A DNA stretch of 64,000 nucleotides from Frigoribacterium sp. (GTDB taxonomy: Bacteria; Actinomycetota; Actinomycetes; Actinomycetales; Microbacteriaceae). Of the stretch, positions 41,939 to 52,677 are shown one piece after another. The DNA lies in assembly GCA_025408445.1 (NCBI GenBank), contig JANYIZ010000013.1, positions 1 to 64,000 on the forward strand, given 5' to 3'. The position numbers and the translations under genes were made by a program. Below the pieces are notes generated by a model. It saw only the letters and a list, made by a program, of their open reading frames with translations. It ran no database searches and was not told the DNA's origin. The first letter of the stretch is position 1. Each line of letters starts with the position of its first letter.

Positions 41939-43063
41939 TCAGTCGTTGAGGAGACTGGCAGGTGCCAGGTATCCGTTGGGATCGATTGCAACGTCGAGTT
42001 TGCGCGCGTCCGCGATCACACCGGGAGCCCATTCGATGTAGCTCCTCCCCTCGTTGCCGGTGATGACGATGATGTCGGCGTCCTCGATTCCGATACTTTC
42101 GATCGTGCGCCAAGCGCCGACCGGGACAGAGAGGGTGTCGTACGGTCCGAGCACAGTGCTCACTGGCGCATCAACATTGAGGGTCACCCGCACGGATCCG
42201 CTACGGACGATGAGCACCTGGGTGTCCTCGATACGGTGAGCTGACATACCGAGGCCCGGAGCCGCACGCAGCCACGAGACACTGAATCCATGCGGTGAGG
42301 TGAGACGCGGAGCCTGAAAGCGGTGCTCGGTGATTCCGTAGCCGATGACAAGCGCGAGTTGCGCGCCGCCGGAGGGAAGACCGGAGTCGAGGAAGGAGTC
42401 GGAGTACCAGGCGAGGTCATCGGGCGTAGTGAGGCGCTCCCGCATCTCGGCAACCGACACGACCTGAAGGGCAGCAAGCTGGGCTTCAGAAAGCGGCTTC
42501 GCCAATGCCGTTCCGGCCGGCGGGAACTCCCCGGGCTCGGTCTCGATGATCTTGTTGTCGCTACCGAGAAAGTTTCCGTGCTTGGCTGATTCGGCCATTA
42601 CGGACGGTGCCCAGATCAGGCCTCCGCTCTCGTCACGTCCGAGTGCGGTGTAGAGCCAGGCGTCGTCAGTAAGGCTTGTAAAGCCGCGGAAGATCCAAGT
42701 AGGAATGGAAATCACATCACCAGCCCTGACGATCGCCTCACCATCGGTGCCGTTCACCCCCCAGCGGAACTGCCATTCGCCGGCAAAACAGAAGAATACT
42801 TCGGCGGTGAAATGCAGGTGCAGGTTGTTGATCACGCCGCTTGGCATAACTGCGCCGCCCAACGCGAATCCGTGCGGCTCGGTGACCGGAACGACCTGAT
42901 CGGGATTCTCGGACACTCCCGATCCGATCAGGGGATAGTTCACTTTTCGTTCGGAACCGGGAATTTTAGTGTCGAGGAACGCAGCCTTATCGGCGACCAG
43001 GTCCTTTCGCAGGATCGTACGATTCGTCAATTCGGCGGCGGTGACAGTGGTTACGTGGGACAC
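41939..43063 (-). CDS. Mirror copy: bicupin
   Basis: Identical 374-residue two-cupin protein to 24620-25744; GTG start after AAAAGGAG. Confidence 0.82.
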   Translation of the reverse strand: MSHVTTVTAAELTNRTILRKDLVADKAAFLDTKIPGSERKVNYPLIGSGVSENPDQVVPVTEPHGFALGGAVMPSGVINNLHLHFTAEVFFCFAGEWQFRWGVNGTDGEAIVRAGDVISIPTWIFRGFTSLTDDAWLYTALGRDESGGLIWAPSVMAESAKHGNFLGSDNKIIETEPGEFPPAGTALAKPLSEAQLAALQVVSVAEMRERLTTPDDLAWYSDSFLDSGLPSGGAQLALVIGYGITEHRFQAPRLTSPHGFSVSWLRAAPGLGMSAHRIEDTQVLIVRSGSVRVTLNVDAPVSTVLGPYDTLSVPVGAWRTIESIGIEDADIIVITGNEGRSYIEWAPGVIADARKLDVAIDPNGYLAPASLLND

Positions 43064-43080
43064 GGAATACTCCTTTTATC

Positions 43081-43130
43081 GTGCATGCGTATGCACAACA
43101 TAATCTGCCGCTTGATTTGATAGATGTCAA
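43081..43130 (-). promoter_or_regulatory. Mirror copy: bicupin promoter and operator
   Basis: Mirror of 24553-24602: TTGACA 43130-43125, operator 43096-43081. Confidence 0.6.
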
Positions 43131-43169
43131 CTATTTATTTAGGAGTTGGATCGAAATATCTCGGGATTT

Positions 43170-43213
43170 TTGGCTAATCTCGCGGATATCCGTAGAATCA
43201 ATGCATACGTATT
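43170..43213 (+). promoter_or_regulatory. Mirror copy: aldolase promoter and operator
   Basis: TTGGCT 43170-43175, 17 bp, TAGAAT 43193-43198, operator AATGCATACGTATT 43200-43213. Confidence 0.65.
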
Positions 43214-43223
43214 AGGGAGAACC

Positions 43224-44015
43224 GTGCGCGAAAACCTACTGAAAAGGCTGCTCGAAGACAACTCGACAACCATCAACGGCTGGGTCTCGGTCGACAGTCC
43301 GTATCTTTCCGAAGTACTTTCCTACAGTGGCCTCAACTCCGTGACGGTCGATCTTCAGCATGGAATGTTCGGTTTCGGCGCCGCAGTCGGACTGCTGCAG
43401 GGAGTGTCCGCAGGCCCTGCAACACCAATGGCCCGCTGCGTTACCCTCGACAGTGCGACGATTGGGAAGCTGCTGGATGCGGGCGCCTACGGCATCATCT
43501 GCCCGGCGATCGACACTGTCGAGCAGGCGCGCGCGCTCGTGGCCGCGTGTCGCTATCCTCCACGCGGAGTCCGGAGCTTCGGCCCTGCCCGCGGCCTTCT
43601 CTACGGTGGAAGCGACTATGTGACCGCGGCCGACTCGACCATCCTCTCCTGGGCAATGATCGAGTCGGTGACCGCGCTGGCCAACCTCGACGAGATCGTG
43701 GCCGTCCCCGGCCTCAGCGGTGTCTTCGTCGGTCCCAACGACCTTGCTCTCTCGCTCGGCGAACGTCCGGGCCAGTGGCCGCTGCCCGCGACGGTTTGGG
43801 CAGCCCTTGAGCGGATCGTCTCGGCATCCCATTCGGCGGGAATTAAGGCCGGGATCTTTTGCGTTGATGCGGAGTCGGCTCGCGCCCTCGCCGAGCTCGG
43901 TTTCGATCTTCTGACACCGGGAACCGACGTAAGCATCCTTCGTGCGGCGGTTGAAGATCGAGTGGCTGCAATTCGTGACTCGGCTCCTCGACAGGGTGGC
44001 GGAAGTGGCTACTGA
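43224..44015 (+). CDS. Mirror copy: HpcH/HpaI family aldolase
   Basis: Identical to 23668-24459; GTG 43224 after AGGGAG. Confidence 0.9.
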   Translation: MRENLLKRLLEDNSTTINGWVSVDSPYLSEVLSYSGLNSVTVDLQHGMFGFGAAVGLLQGVSAGPATPMARCVTLDSATIGKLLDAGAYGIICPAIDTVEQARALVAACRYPPRGVRSFGPARGLLYGGSDYVTAADSTILSWAMIESVTALANLDEIVAVPGLSGVFVGPNDLALSLGERPGQWPLPATVWAALERIVSASHSAGIKAGIFCVDAESARALAELGFDLLTPGTDVSILRAAVEDRVAAIRDSAPRQGGGSGY

Positions 44016-44043
44016 GCCTGGCGCGCGCGGAAGATACCGCGCA

Positions 44044-45039
44044 GTGACAGGACGCGTGACCAGCTTCGATGTGGCCGAAGCCGCGGGTGTCTCCCAGTCA
44101 ACGGTGTCGCGGGCACTTCGCGGCGAACCAAGCATCGGCACCGAGACGGTGGCGCGAATTGTCGCTGCCGCCGCCGCACTCGACTACGTGCCGAGCGATC
44201 GTGCGCGCGACCTCTCTCGCGGCACAACAAAACGAATCGCCATGGTTGTCGACCTCGAAAACCCCCTCTGGTCGCTACTCGTAGGGCGGCTTCACGATCT
44301 GCTCGCCGACCTCAGTTATCACCTAACACTCATTGCCGGACATCCCGACTCCGAGGTGCTCGACCCTGCTCTGCTTGGCGGCGGAATCGACGGCGTGATC
44401 TTGTCGACAGTCGCGCTCGACTCGACGCTGCCCGCAATCCTGCAGCGCCGGAGTGTGCCGACGGTGCTTCTACAGCGGTATACCGAGGGCGGAGAGCTCG
44501 ACTCGAGTGTCGCCGACGATAGGGCTGGAGGAGCAGCCTCCGCCCAAATTCTGCTCGACGCGGGCCATCGGCGTATCGGCGCCTTACTGGGACCGCGAAA
44601 CACAAGTACTGGCCGCGACCGCGAAGCTGGCTTTCGCGAGTGTCTGGCCGACGCAGGAATAGAGCTCGATGAAGCGCTTGTGCGAATGGGGTCGTTCGAC
44701 TTCTCCCACGGCTACGAGTCGGTGAGTGGGCTGTTTTCTGGAGAGACAGAGTCACCCACCGCCCTGTTCTGCTCGAACGACAGCATCGCATTCGGAGCGC
44801 TCAATCGTGCTTGCGAACTCGGCATCGCCGTGCCTGGCGATTTAGCCATCGTCGGCTTCGACGACCTCGAACAAGCCTCCTGGGCCACTCTTTCGCTCTC
44901 GACTGTCCACGTGCCCTTCGATGACATGCTCCACAGCGCCGTCACGATGCTCATGGAGCGAATCGCCGGCCGCACGGGCCTCGGTCGGCGAGTGATTCAC
45001 CCGGTCTATCCGGTGCTGCGCTCGACCCATGGGGATTAG
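44044..45039 (+). CDS. Mirror copy: LacI family regulator
   Basis: Identical to 22644-23639; GTG 44044 chosen ahead of the HTH, GTG 44005 is the alternative that overlaps the aldolase stop. Confidence 0.92.
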   Translation: MTGRVTSFDVAEAAGVSQSTVSRALRGEPSIGTETVARIVAAAAALDYVPSDRARDLSRGTTKRIAMVVDLENPLWSLLVGRLHDLLADLSYHLTLIAGHPDSEVLDPALLGGGIDGVILSTVALDSTLPAILQRRSVPTVLLQRYTEGGELDSSVADDRAGGAASAQILLDAGHRRIGALLGPRNTSTGRDREAGFRECLADAGIELDEALVRMGSFDFSHGYESVSGLFSGETESPTALFCSNDSIAFGALNRACELGIAVPGDLAIVGFDDLEQASWATLSLSTVHVPFDDMLHSAVTMLMERIAGRTGLGRRVIHPVYPVLRSTHGD

Positions 45040-45741
45040 TCATCGGGCCAGCCAGCGCTTGAATGCCCTGGCCACGGCATCGGGGCGCTCGATCGGGGAC
45101 ATGTGCCCGCAGCCGGTTAGTGTGACAAGCCGACTGCCGGCTATCCCCGCTGCGAGTTCGAGCTGCCTGGCTTCTGTCGCAAGTTCGTCCAGGTGCCCCC
45201 CGATGACGATCGTCGTGACTCGAATGTCTGCCAGGTCGGCCCGGTAGTCCGGCCTGCTCTGTTGGACAGCGAGCTGGCGCAGCAGTCCTTCAGCACCCAC
45301 CCGGCCTGCCATTAGCTCGCCGTGCGCCGTGAGGCCCTCGTCCATGCGTCTGCTCGGAGCGAGAGACGCGCGGGCGAACGAGCTCGCAATCGACGCGAAA
45401 CCCCCTGAGACGACCCTCTCTCGCAACGCAGACCACGATGCGCGTTGATCGCTGGTCGGTCCCATCGCACTCGCATTCAGCGAAGCGAGGCGCACAACGC
45501 GGTGCGGAGCCTGGCGCAGAATCTCGAGAGCGACGATCGCGCCAAGCGAGTGTCCCGCGAGCGAGAACGTTGCGGGCGCGGCCTCGAGAACTGAACGTGC
45601 GACCGACCCGATGTCATCGTCGAGGTCGATGCGGCCGTAGTGCAACTCGATATCGACGTCGAGGAGAGCAGTCACCGCACTCCACACGGTGTGGTCTCCG
45701 AGCATTCCCGGCAGCAAAACCAGCGGTTTCGGCATTTTCAT
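45040..45741 (-). CDS. Mirror copy: alpha/beta hydrolase
   Basis: Identical to 21942-22643 with GHSLG elbow and GCGHMSP His. Confidence 0.87.
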   Translation of the reverse strand: MKMPKPLVLLPGMLGDHTVWSAVTALLDVDIELHYGRIDLDDDIGSVARSVLEAAPATFSLAGHSLGAIVALEILRQAPHRVVRLASLNASAMGPTSDQRASWSALRERVVSGGFASIASSFARASLAPSRRMDEGLTAHGELMAGRVGAEGLLRQLAVQQSRPDYRADLADIRVTTIVIGGHLDELATEARQLELAAGIAGSRLVTLTGCGHMSPIERPDAVARAFKRWLAR

Positions 45742-45763
45742 TGCGGGCAAACGCGGGCGAGCG

Positions 45764-46537
45764 TCAGCGCCCGACCATTCCGGCCGACAGGTCGATGTCG
45801 GCGGCGTGCAGGCCGCTCATTTGCAGCATCGAGACGACGGCCTGCCCGACCTCGTCCTCTTCGATCATTCGCCCAAGGGTGCCGCGTGACACGAATGCTC
45901 TTTCGGCGGCGGCCTCGGTGATACCGAGCCGTTCCGACTCGAGGCGGAAGTTGCGCGACATCCGCTCGCCTCTCACCGGGCCCGGCGACAAGCTGTTGAC
46001 CGTAATCCCAAGCGGTCCGACCTCTGCGGCGAGGGTGGTGGTGAGACCGATCACTGCCATCTTCGACGCCGTATATGGCGTGCGCATCGCCAGCGGCCGC
46101 TTGCCGCTTACCGAAGCGAGATTGATCACGTCTCCTGAGCCGCGCTCGATCATCGCCGGAAGGAACGCTCGGCACATGAGATACATGCCGCGCACATTGG
46201 TCGCGAAGACGTCGTCCCAGTCCCCAGGCTCAATGTCGATCAGCGGTGCCACCGGCCCACCGATCCCAGCGTTGTTTACGAGAATCGAGATGCTCTCGTC
46301 GGCAAGCTCGATGGCGAGTGCGTCGACGGATCTCCAGTCCGCGACATCAACGAGAGCGGCCCGGCACATGGTTGCCCCGCTCTCCATAACGGTGATCGTC
46401 TCGGCGAGTGGCGCTGCCCGCCTCCCAGCGATGATCACCCGAGCTCCGTGACAGAGCAGGGCGAGGGCTATCTCCCTGCCGAGCCCGGTACCGCCCCCGC
46501 TGACCAGGGCGGTGCGCCCGAGGAAAGGAAGGGGCAT
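45764..46537 (-). CDS. Mirror copy: SDR family oxidoreductase
   Basis: Identical to 21146-21919; same uncertainty between ATG 46537 and GTG 46567 as start. Confidence 0.9.
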   Translation of the reverse strand: MPLPFLGRTALVSGGGTGLGREIALALLCHGARVIIAGRRAAPLAETITVMESGATMCRAALVDVADWRSVDALAIELADESISILVNNAGIGGPVAPLIDIEPGDWDDVFATNVRGMYLMCRAFLPAMIERGSGDVINLASVSGKRPLAMRTPYTASKMAVIGLTTTLAAEVGPLGITVNSLSPGPVRGERMSRNFRLESERLGITEAAAERAFVSRGTLGRMIEEDEVGQAVVSMLQMSGLHAADIDLSAGMVGR

Positions 46538-46559
46538 CGACGAACGGATGCGCGGGGTT

Positions 46560-47888
46560 TTAGGCACCTTCGGGCTCGAGTTCGAATTGGTGCTCGCTCC
46601 ACGAAAGGGCGGCTCCCGCGTACTTCGCGGCGCGCACGTCTCCTGAGCGGGCGTGGCCCTCGAACAGCTCGATTCGGGCAGCTCGTCCACAAACCTCACC
46701 GAGAAGAGCACTCGATGCACGATCGGTGACTTCCTGGTACGTGACGGTCTTTAGGTATTTACCGACCCAGAGTCCACCGGTAAAACGGGAACTGCCACGG
46801 GTGGGCAGAACGTGGTTGGTGCCGATAACCTTGTCGCCGTAGGAGACGCAGGTGCCCTCGCCGAGGAAGAGCGCCCCGAAGTCGTGCATCTTCTCGAGCG
46901 CCTGGCGCGGATCACGAGTGAGCACCTGCACGTGCTCGGAGGCGAAGCTATTCGCGACCTCAAAGGCCTCGTCGAGAGAGTCGACGACCAGCACCTGGCC
47001 GTGGTCATTCCAGGCCGGAGCCGCGAAGTCGCGGGTCGGCATGTCAACTAGCAAGGTATCGATGTGAGTGAGCGCATCCCGGGCGAGTGGTTCACTCGTC
47101 GTCACCAGGATCGCGGGAGAATCGGGGCCGTGCTCCGCCTGGCTCAGCAGGTCGACCGCCACCACGAATGGATCTGCCGAGTCGTCGGCAATCACGAGGA
47201 TCTCGGTGGGGCCGGCGAAAAGGTCGATTCCGACCTCACCGAACAACTGTCGCTTCGCCTCAGCGACATAGGCGTTCCCAGGGCCGGCAATCATATCCAC
47301 CCGCGTCATCGTCTCGGTGCCGATGGCCATGGCAGCCATCGCCTGTACCCCGCCGAGTAGATAGATCTCGTCCGCGCCAGCCATGACCATGGCCGCCACC
47401 GTCGCCGCGGGAATCTCACCGCGAATGGGCGGCGTGCAGGCGATCACGCGGGGTACTCCAGCCACCTTCGCTGTAACGATCGTCATATGGGCGGAGGCGG
47501 TGAGCGGATATCGACCGCCGGGTACGTAGGCACCGACGGCCGACACCGGAATATTTCGCTGGCCGAGGAATACCCCGGGCATCGTCTCCACCTCGAAGTC
47601 GGTGAGCGATGCCCGCTGGTGCTCGGCGAAGCGACGAACATTGGCCTGCACGAACGCGATGTCGTCGATCACCTGCTGCGGAACACCGGCGACGATCGCA
47701 ACGATCTCCTCCGGCGACAGCCGGAAGCTTTCCGGCGTCCACTTGTCAAAACGCTCGGACGCTTCCCGCACGGCGATATCGCCACGCAGACGGACATCCG
47801 TAAGGATGCCGCTGACGACCTCAGCGACGTCAGTCCGACCGGCGGCGAGTTTCCCGGTTCCGGGCGCATTTTTGAGATTGTTGATCAT
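46560..47888 (-). CDS. Mirror copy: histidinol dehydrogenase family protein 1
   Basis: Identical 442-residue protein to 19795-21123. Confidence 0.9.
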   Translation of the reverse strand: MINNLKNAPGTGKLAAGRTDVAEVVSGILTDVRLRGDIAVREASERFDKWTPESFRLSPEEIVAIVAGVPQQVIDDIAFVQANVRRFAEHQRASLTDFEVETMPGVFLGQRNIPVSAVGAYVPGGRYPLTASAHMTIVTAKVAGVPRVIACTPPIRGEIPAATVAAMVMAGADEIYLLGGVQAMAAMAIGTETMTRVDMIAGPGNAYVAEAKRQLFGEVGIDLFAGPTEILVIADDSADPFVVAVDLLSQAEHGPDSPAILVTTSEPLARDALTHIDTLLVDMPTRDFAAPAWNDHGQVLVVDSLDEAFEVANSFASEHVQVLTRDPRQALEKMHDFGALFLGEGTCVSYGDKVIGTNHVLPTRGSSRFTGGLWVGKYLKTVTYQEVTDRASSALLGEVCGRAARIELFEGHARSGDVRAAKYAGAALSWSEHQFELEPEGA

Positions 47889-47944
47889 GGTTGTTGACTC
47901 CTTCGTCGAAACGCGCCGGCTTTTCCGGCAGGGGTAGGGCGTAT

Positions 47945-49117
47945 TCAGCCGACGAGCGGCCGAGGCTCTTCGCTGAGGATCTGCGCCATCACGTCGAATT
48001 CGTTGAACATCATCCAGTCCTCGGTGATCCGGCCACCAGCGATGTAAAGCTGGTTAATCCCCCAGATATGAACCCGACGATTGCTGGGGGCGCCGTAGAG
48101 TCCGTAGCCCCGATGCGTGCCGGTCGCGGTCCATCGCACGGAGGCGCGAAAGCCTTCGGTCTCGTTGCCCATCCAGTAGACCTCGTCGACCTGCATCCCC
48201 AGGTCGGGGAAGGTAGCCAGAAGGGAACGAGCCATGGCTTTGACGTCCTGGCGTCCGTAGCCGGAGCGATTCGAGGCGCCCTTCCATCGCACTGACTGCG
48301 CATAAGCGCGGTCGACCGCAGAGAAGTCCCGTCGGTTGTATACGTTATGAAATAGCCCACGCACGAAGTTCTCGACGTCGAACACCGAGGAGTCTGCCGC
48401 GACCGGGAAATACTCGGGGAGCCGACCGCCCGCGAGGCGCTGAACCTCGGGCTGGTGACATTGCACCTTGGACTCGATGAGTTCGTTGCCATACTGGCGC
48501 GCCGCCCAGGCCGGGTCGATACCCAGTTGGGTGAACTTCGACACCATGTTGTAGAGCACCCACTCTTCGAAGATCTCATTGTCGCGGATGACGCAGTTGG
48601 CGATGCCCCACATGTCCACCCTCCGACCGGTTGCCGGTCCCCAGCGCCAGGGTGCAAGGTGGTGGCCCGTTGTGATGTAGCGGTGCGAAGTAACGAATCC
48701 CTGCTCGTCATTACCCGCCCAGATGACCTCGTCGGCGTACGAGCGGGTGTCGGGAAAGGCATGTATACCCTGCACCGTGCCCTCGACGACGCGCTCGACT
48801 CCGTAATGTGCTCCGCTGTCGTCGTAGACGAAGCAGCCCGGAGCGTAAGTGTCGTAGATGTAGCCCACGTCCTGGTCCTCCCAGATGCGATGAGTGACCC
48901 TGATGATGTAGTCGATGATGTCGACATAGGTGTCTTCGAAACCGTTGAGAGACTGACGGCGCGCCCCGCGCTCCCGGCCGGCGCGTTCGGTGTCCGTTCC
49001 TGTGGCGGGGCGCACGGCGATCGAGTAGTCGGTCGGCATTGCGCGACCTGACGGGCCGTCCGTAAGAAAGGCACCGATGATCGGTGAGGCAAACGGCTGG
49101 GGGTCTTCGGCGGACAT
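47945..49117 (-). CDS. Mirror copy: tandem SnoaL/NTF2-like protein
   Basis: Identical 390-residue protein to 18566-19738, two NTF2-fold repeats. Confidence 0.82.
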   Translation of the reverse strand: MSAEDPQPFASPIIGAFLTDGPSGRAMPTDYSIAVRPATGTDTERAGRERGARRQSLNGFEDTYVDIIDYIIRVTHRIWEDQDVGYIYDTYAPGCFVYDDSGAHYGVERVVEGTVQGIHAFPDTRSYADEVIWAGNDEQGFVTSHRYITTGHHLAPWRWGPATGRRVDMWGIANCVIRDNEIFEEWVLYNMVSKFTQLGIDPAWAARQYGNELIESKVQCHQPEVQRLAGGRLPEYFPVAADSSVFDVENFVRGLFHNVYNRRDFSAVDRAYAQSVRWKGASNRSGYGRQDVKAMARSLLATFPDLGMQVDEVYWMGNETEGFRASVRWTATGTHRGYGLYGAPSNRRVHIWGINQLYIAGGRITEDWMMFNEFDVMAQILSEEPRPLVG

Positions 49118-49140
49118 TTTTACTCCTGGTTGGGGTACCT

Positions 49141-49170
49141 CGGTGGGGGTGCTCTGAGGCGCCCCCACCG
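49141..49170 (-). terminator. Mirror copy: intercistronic hairpin
   Basis: Mirror of 18513-18542, nine-base-pair GC-rich stem. Confidence 0.65.
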
Positions 49171-49195
49171 ATTCTGTGAATCCTGTCACGTTGGA

Positions 49196-50191
49196 CTAGG
49201 CGGAGCAGTTTGCGTCGTAAATATACTGCTTGACATTGTCAGTGGTGTAGTTCTCGGGGGTGGCGAAAACCTGGGCAGCCGACTGCTGGCGCTTGACCTT
49301 TTCGCCTTTCATGGCGGCGATAGCTGAGGTAACACCGAGCGCACCCTCGCCGCGCGGATTCTGTACGACGGTGCCGTCGAGCGTCTTATTCGCCAGCGCG
49401 GCAATGATCGGGTCGGAGGTGTCGTAGCCGACCAGCTTGACCTTTCCGGTCTTGCCCGCCTCACGAAGACCGGTGATTGCACCCTCGGTGTTGTTCGTCT
49501 CGGCCGAGAAAATTCCGACGAGATCCGGGTTGGTCGTCGAGACGGTCGAGGCGAACGATGCGGCCTTGGCGGTGTCATTCGCCGAGTACTGGATTCCGAG
49601 GAATTTCATATTCGGATATTTCGAGATGGCCTTTGCAAAGCCATCGGTGCGAGCCTTCGACACGAGCGAGCCCGTCGCGTTGTCGATCGTCATCACCGAG
49701 CCCTTCTCCCCGACGAGCTTGGCGAGAGCGTCGCCAGCCAGCTCGCCACCCGCGATGCCGTCAGCCTGAATGTTGCTGACCATGACCGATTCGTCTTCGA
49801 GGTCGCCGTCGATCCCGATGACCGGGATCCCTGCTTCCTTCGCTTTGGTGAGCGGGATGATCATGGCCTTGGGATCGGTGATGGAGATCATGATCGCACC
49901 GGGCTTGCTTGCGACGACAGCGTTCACGATTTCGGTCTGCTTAGCCACGTCGAACGTCGCCGAACCCTGGGTGGCGAAGTCGACTCCGGCTTTCTTGGCT
50001 GCTCCGGATGCTCCGCAGCTCACCGTGGAATAGAAGGGGTTGCCGGTCAGACCAGGGATGTAAACGATTTTGCCGATCTTGCCCGACGTGCCGGCTGCTG
50101 TGCCGGTCGACGTGCTGGAGCATCCTGCGACTGCAGAGATGATGAGCAGCCCCGCGGCTACTGTCGATCCGATTTTGATGCGTCGGTTCAT
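49196..50191 (-). CDS. Mirror copy: sugar-binding lipoprotein
   Basis: Identical to 17492-18487; lipobox Cys24. Confidence 0.92.
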   Translation of the reverse strand: MNRRIKIGSTVAAGLLIISAVAGCSSTSTGTAAGTSGKIGKIVYIPGLTGNPFYSTVSCGASGAAKKAGVDFATQGSATFDVAKQTEIVNAVVASKPGAIMISITDPKAMIIPLTKAKEAGIPVIGIDGDLEDESVMVSNIQADGIAGGELAGDALAKLVGEKGSVMTIDNATGSLVSKARTDGFAKAISKYPNMKFLGIQYSANDTAKAASFASTVSTTNPDLVGIFSAETNNTEGAITGLREAGKTGKVKLVGYDTSDPIIAALANKTLDGTVVQNPRGEGALGVTSAIAAMKGEKVKRQQSAAQVFATPENYTTDNVKQYIYDANCSA

Positions 50192-50223
50192 ATGTTTCAC
50201 ACTCTCGTTCTCTTGGTGATGGG

Positions 50224-51300
50224 TCATGCGCGATCGCGGGCGCGTCGCTTGAGCTGGTCGATGAAGACGGCGCCGATCAGAATCAGACCGATTGCCACCT
50301 GCTGCCAGAACGGTTGGATATTCATCACGACGAAGCCGTTTTGCAGCACGGCCGGAATGAAGATGCCGATAACGGTTCCGAGGATCGTGCCGATACCCCC
50401 GTAGAGGCTCGTGCCACCGAGCACGACACCGGTGATGACAGTGAGTGCGTCCTGCGAGTGTCCACCGATCGTGGTGGTCGCGAATCGGGTGAGGGACATC
50501 ATGCCGGCAAGCCCGGCGAGCGTGCCACTGATGGCGTAAAGCATCATCAGTTGGCGACGCACATTGATCCCGGCGCGGCGGGCCGCTTCCTCGTTCGATC
50601 CCACAATGTAGGTATGCCGTCCAAACTTCGTCGTTCGCAACACCAGGGCTCCGATAATCACCACTACGAGCGCCACCCAGAAGAGGTAGCTAAGTCCGAG
50701 AAAGCTCGCCGTCGAGATATGGATGAGCGTGAGCGGGACGTCCCGGACGTCGTTTCCATTGGTGAAGATCTGTGCGACGCCCAAAGCCGCCCCAAGCGAG
50801 CCCAGTGTCGCGATGAGCGCCGGAACCCGTAGCCGGGTGATGACGAAACCGTTGAACAGGCCCCAGGCCAGTCCGCCGAGCATCGAGACGAGCAAGCCGA
50901 CCAGTACGGTACCGATGTTGTCGGTTCCCATCCAGGTCATCGCCATTGAGCCGCACACCCCGCCGAAGACGAGCACAGAGCCGATCGACAGGTCGAAGCC
51001 TGCGGCGACCATCACAAACGTCATCCCGACAGCCATCACCATCAGGGTCGAGGCGTCAGTGATGATATTGCGTGCATTCGCGATGGAGGGAAACGCTCCG
51101 GGGGCGACGATGCTGAACACGGCGATGAGCACCAACAGCACAATCGACATATAAAACGGAGACGACGACGTCATCCGCCGGATGGTTCTCGACCGGGGCG
51201 ACATCGTGGCGCCAACCGTATCGAGCGGAGTCGCGGTGCTCGACGCGGTTGGGGCGGTGGCATCGGTCGATGCCGTCTTTAGTTCATCGATATTGCTCAT
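50224..51300 (-). CDS. Mirror copy: sugar ABC permease
   Basis: Identical 358-residue RbsC-like permease to 16383-17459. Confidence 0.93.
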   Translation of the reverse strand: MSNIDELKTASTDATAPTASSTATPLDTVGATMSPRSRTIRRMTSSSPFYMSIVLLVLIAVFSIVAPGAFPSIANARNIITDASTLMVMAVGMTFVMVAAGFDLSIGSVLVFGGVCGSMAMTWMGTDNIGTVLVGLLVSMLGGLAWGLFNGFVITRLRVPALIATLGSLGAALGVAQIFTNGNDVRDVPLTLIHISTASFLGLSYLFWVALVVVIIGALVLRTTKFGRHTYIVGSNEEAARRAGINVRRQLMMLYAISGTLAGLAGMMSLTRFATTTIGGHSQDALTVITGVVLGGTSLYGGIGTILGTVIGIFIPAVLQNGFVVMNIQPFWQQVAIGLILIGAVFIDQLKRRARDRA

Positions 51301-52052
51301 GCGATTACCTCAATCGAACCGGTCATGGCGCCGACCAGTTTGTCGAGGTCCGCGTCTTCTGCCGTGAAATGGGCTGCGGTCTTACCGAGACGCAGCACCT
51401 GGATACTGTCGGCGACCTCCATGACTTCAGGCATGTTGTGGCTGATGAGTACGACGGCGATGCCGCTGTCGGCGACCCGCCGGATGAGGTCGAGAACTCG
51501 CCGCGTCTGTCGCACGCCGAGAGCAGCCGTCGGTTCATCCATGAATACGAGACCCTTTGCCCACATGACCGCGCGGCAGATGGCGACGCTCTGTCGTTGG
51601 CCACCCGAAAGGGCTGCGACCGGCGCATCGAGGTCTTTCACGTCGGTCCCCAACGAGGTGAAGGTCTCCGCCGCTTCCCGCAGCATGCGCGCCTTATCGA
51701 GAACACCAAGCTTGCCGAGGAAGCCAGGCCTGAGCAATTCACGACCGATGTAGGCATTTTCGGCTGGACCGAGGTCCGGTGCGAGGGCTAGATCCTGGTA
51801 AACCGTCTCGATGCCGAACTTGCGGGCGTGGATCGGAGACTTAAAAACGACCGGATTGCCGTTCAGCAGAATTTCGCCGCCGTCGGGTTGAATCACTCCC
51901 GAGAGGATTTTGACCAGTGTGCTCTTGCCGGCACCGTTGTCGCCTATGAGGGCCACGACCTGGCCTGCATCGACTACAAAGTCCGTGCCTCGCAGCACTT
52001 CGACGTGACCGTAGTTCTTGACGAGACCCCGGGCTTCCAGTAGATGAGTCAA
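51297..52052 (-). CDS. Mirror copy: sugar ABC ATPase
   Basis: Identical to 15631-16386; TTG start at 52052 with GAGGAAG upstream. Confidence 0.9.
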   Translation of the reverse strand: MTHLLEARGLVKNYGHVEVLRGTDFVVDAGQVVALIGDNGAGKSTLVKILSGVIQPDGGEILLNGNPVVFKSPIHARKFGIETVYQDLALAPDLGPAENAYIGRELLRPGFLGKLGVLDKARMLREAAETFTSLGTDVKDLDAPVAALSGGQRQSVAICRAVMWAKGLVFMDEPTAALGVRQTRRVLDLIRRVADSGIAVVLISHNMPEVMEVADSIQVLRLGKTAAHFTAEDADLDKLVGAMTGSIEVIA

Positions 52053-52191
52053 AATCTTCCTCTCAGGATTGACCGCAAGACGGTCGCAGATCTGTGAATG
52101 AGACGCAGGGGCAGCTCGGCCGCCTCCGGTCCCTGCCACAATTCCAAGATGTGTCCACCATGACTCTCCCCATCGGGAGAGGGTTAGCCAG

Positions 52192-52258
52192 AGCCTAGGG
52201 TCGCCTCCGATAACGAACAACCAGTCGGTTTGCTTCTATTTACATAGGTTTTACCTAT
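52192..52258 (-). promoter_or_regulatory. Mirror copy: LysR box and promoter of ABC operon
   Basis: Mirror of 15425-15491: box 52258-52244, TTGTTC 52220-52215, TAGGCT 52197-52192. Confidence 0.65.
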
Positions 52259-52260
52259 GA

Positions 52261-52677
52261 GATGGGTCTCGCTGGTCATTCGAAACCGTTCTGATCAGAC
52301 CCTCAGGCCCCGTCCGAAGCGACCGGTCCTCCTCGAAAGAGTCAGAGCGGAATTCGATCGTGGCTGACTCACACGAGTTCTGTTTCGAGTGAGATTCGCA
52401 AACTCGATACTCGCGCCACCGAACTTCGCGAATGCCCCGGGAGCGCGCGTCGCACGGCCAAGCATCCACCGATTCGTGACGATGTAGTCCCGTGCCTAAC
52501 AGCGACCAGTGACTACAGCGGCGGCCGTCGTCACGGTACGGAACGCGAAGGCGACGACCCCACGATGTCGAGCTTCGCCGCTGCGCACCTACGGGTGAAG
52601 TTCTTTTCCCTTGAGGAGGCCATCGCGGACGGTGTGGTGTTTGTCGGGGCGGCTTCGAATGACCAGTGAGACCCATC
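52261..52677. mobile_element. Mirror copy: possible insertion-sequence remnant
   Basis: Mirror of 15006-15422, inverted ends at 52261-52284 and 52654-52677, no intact transposase. Confidence 0.45.
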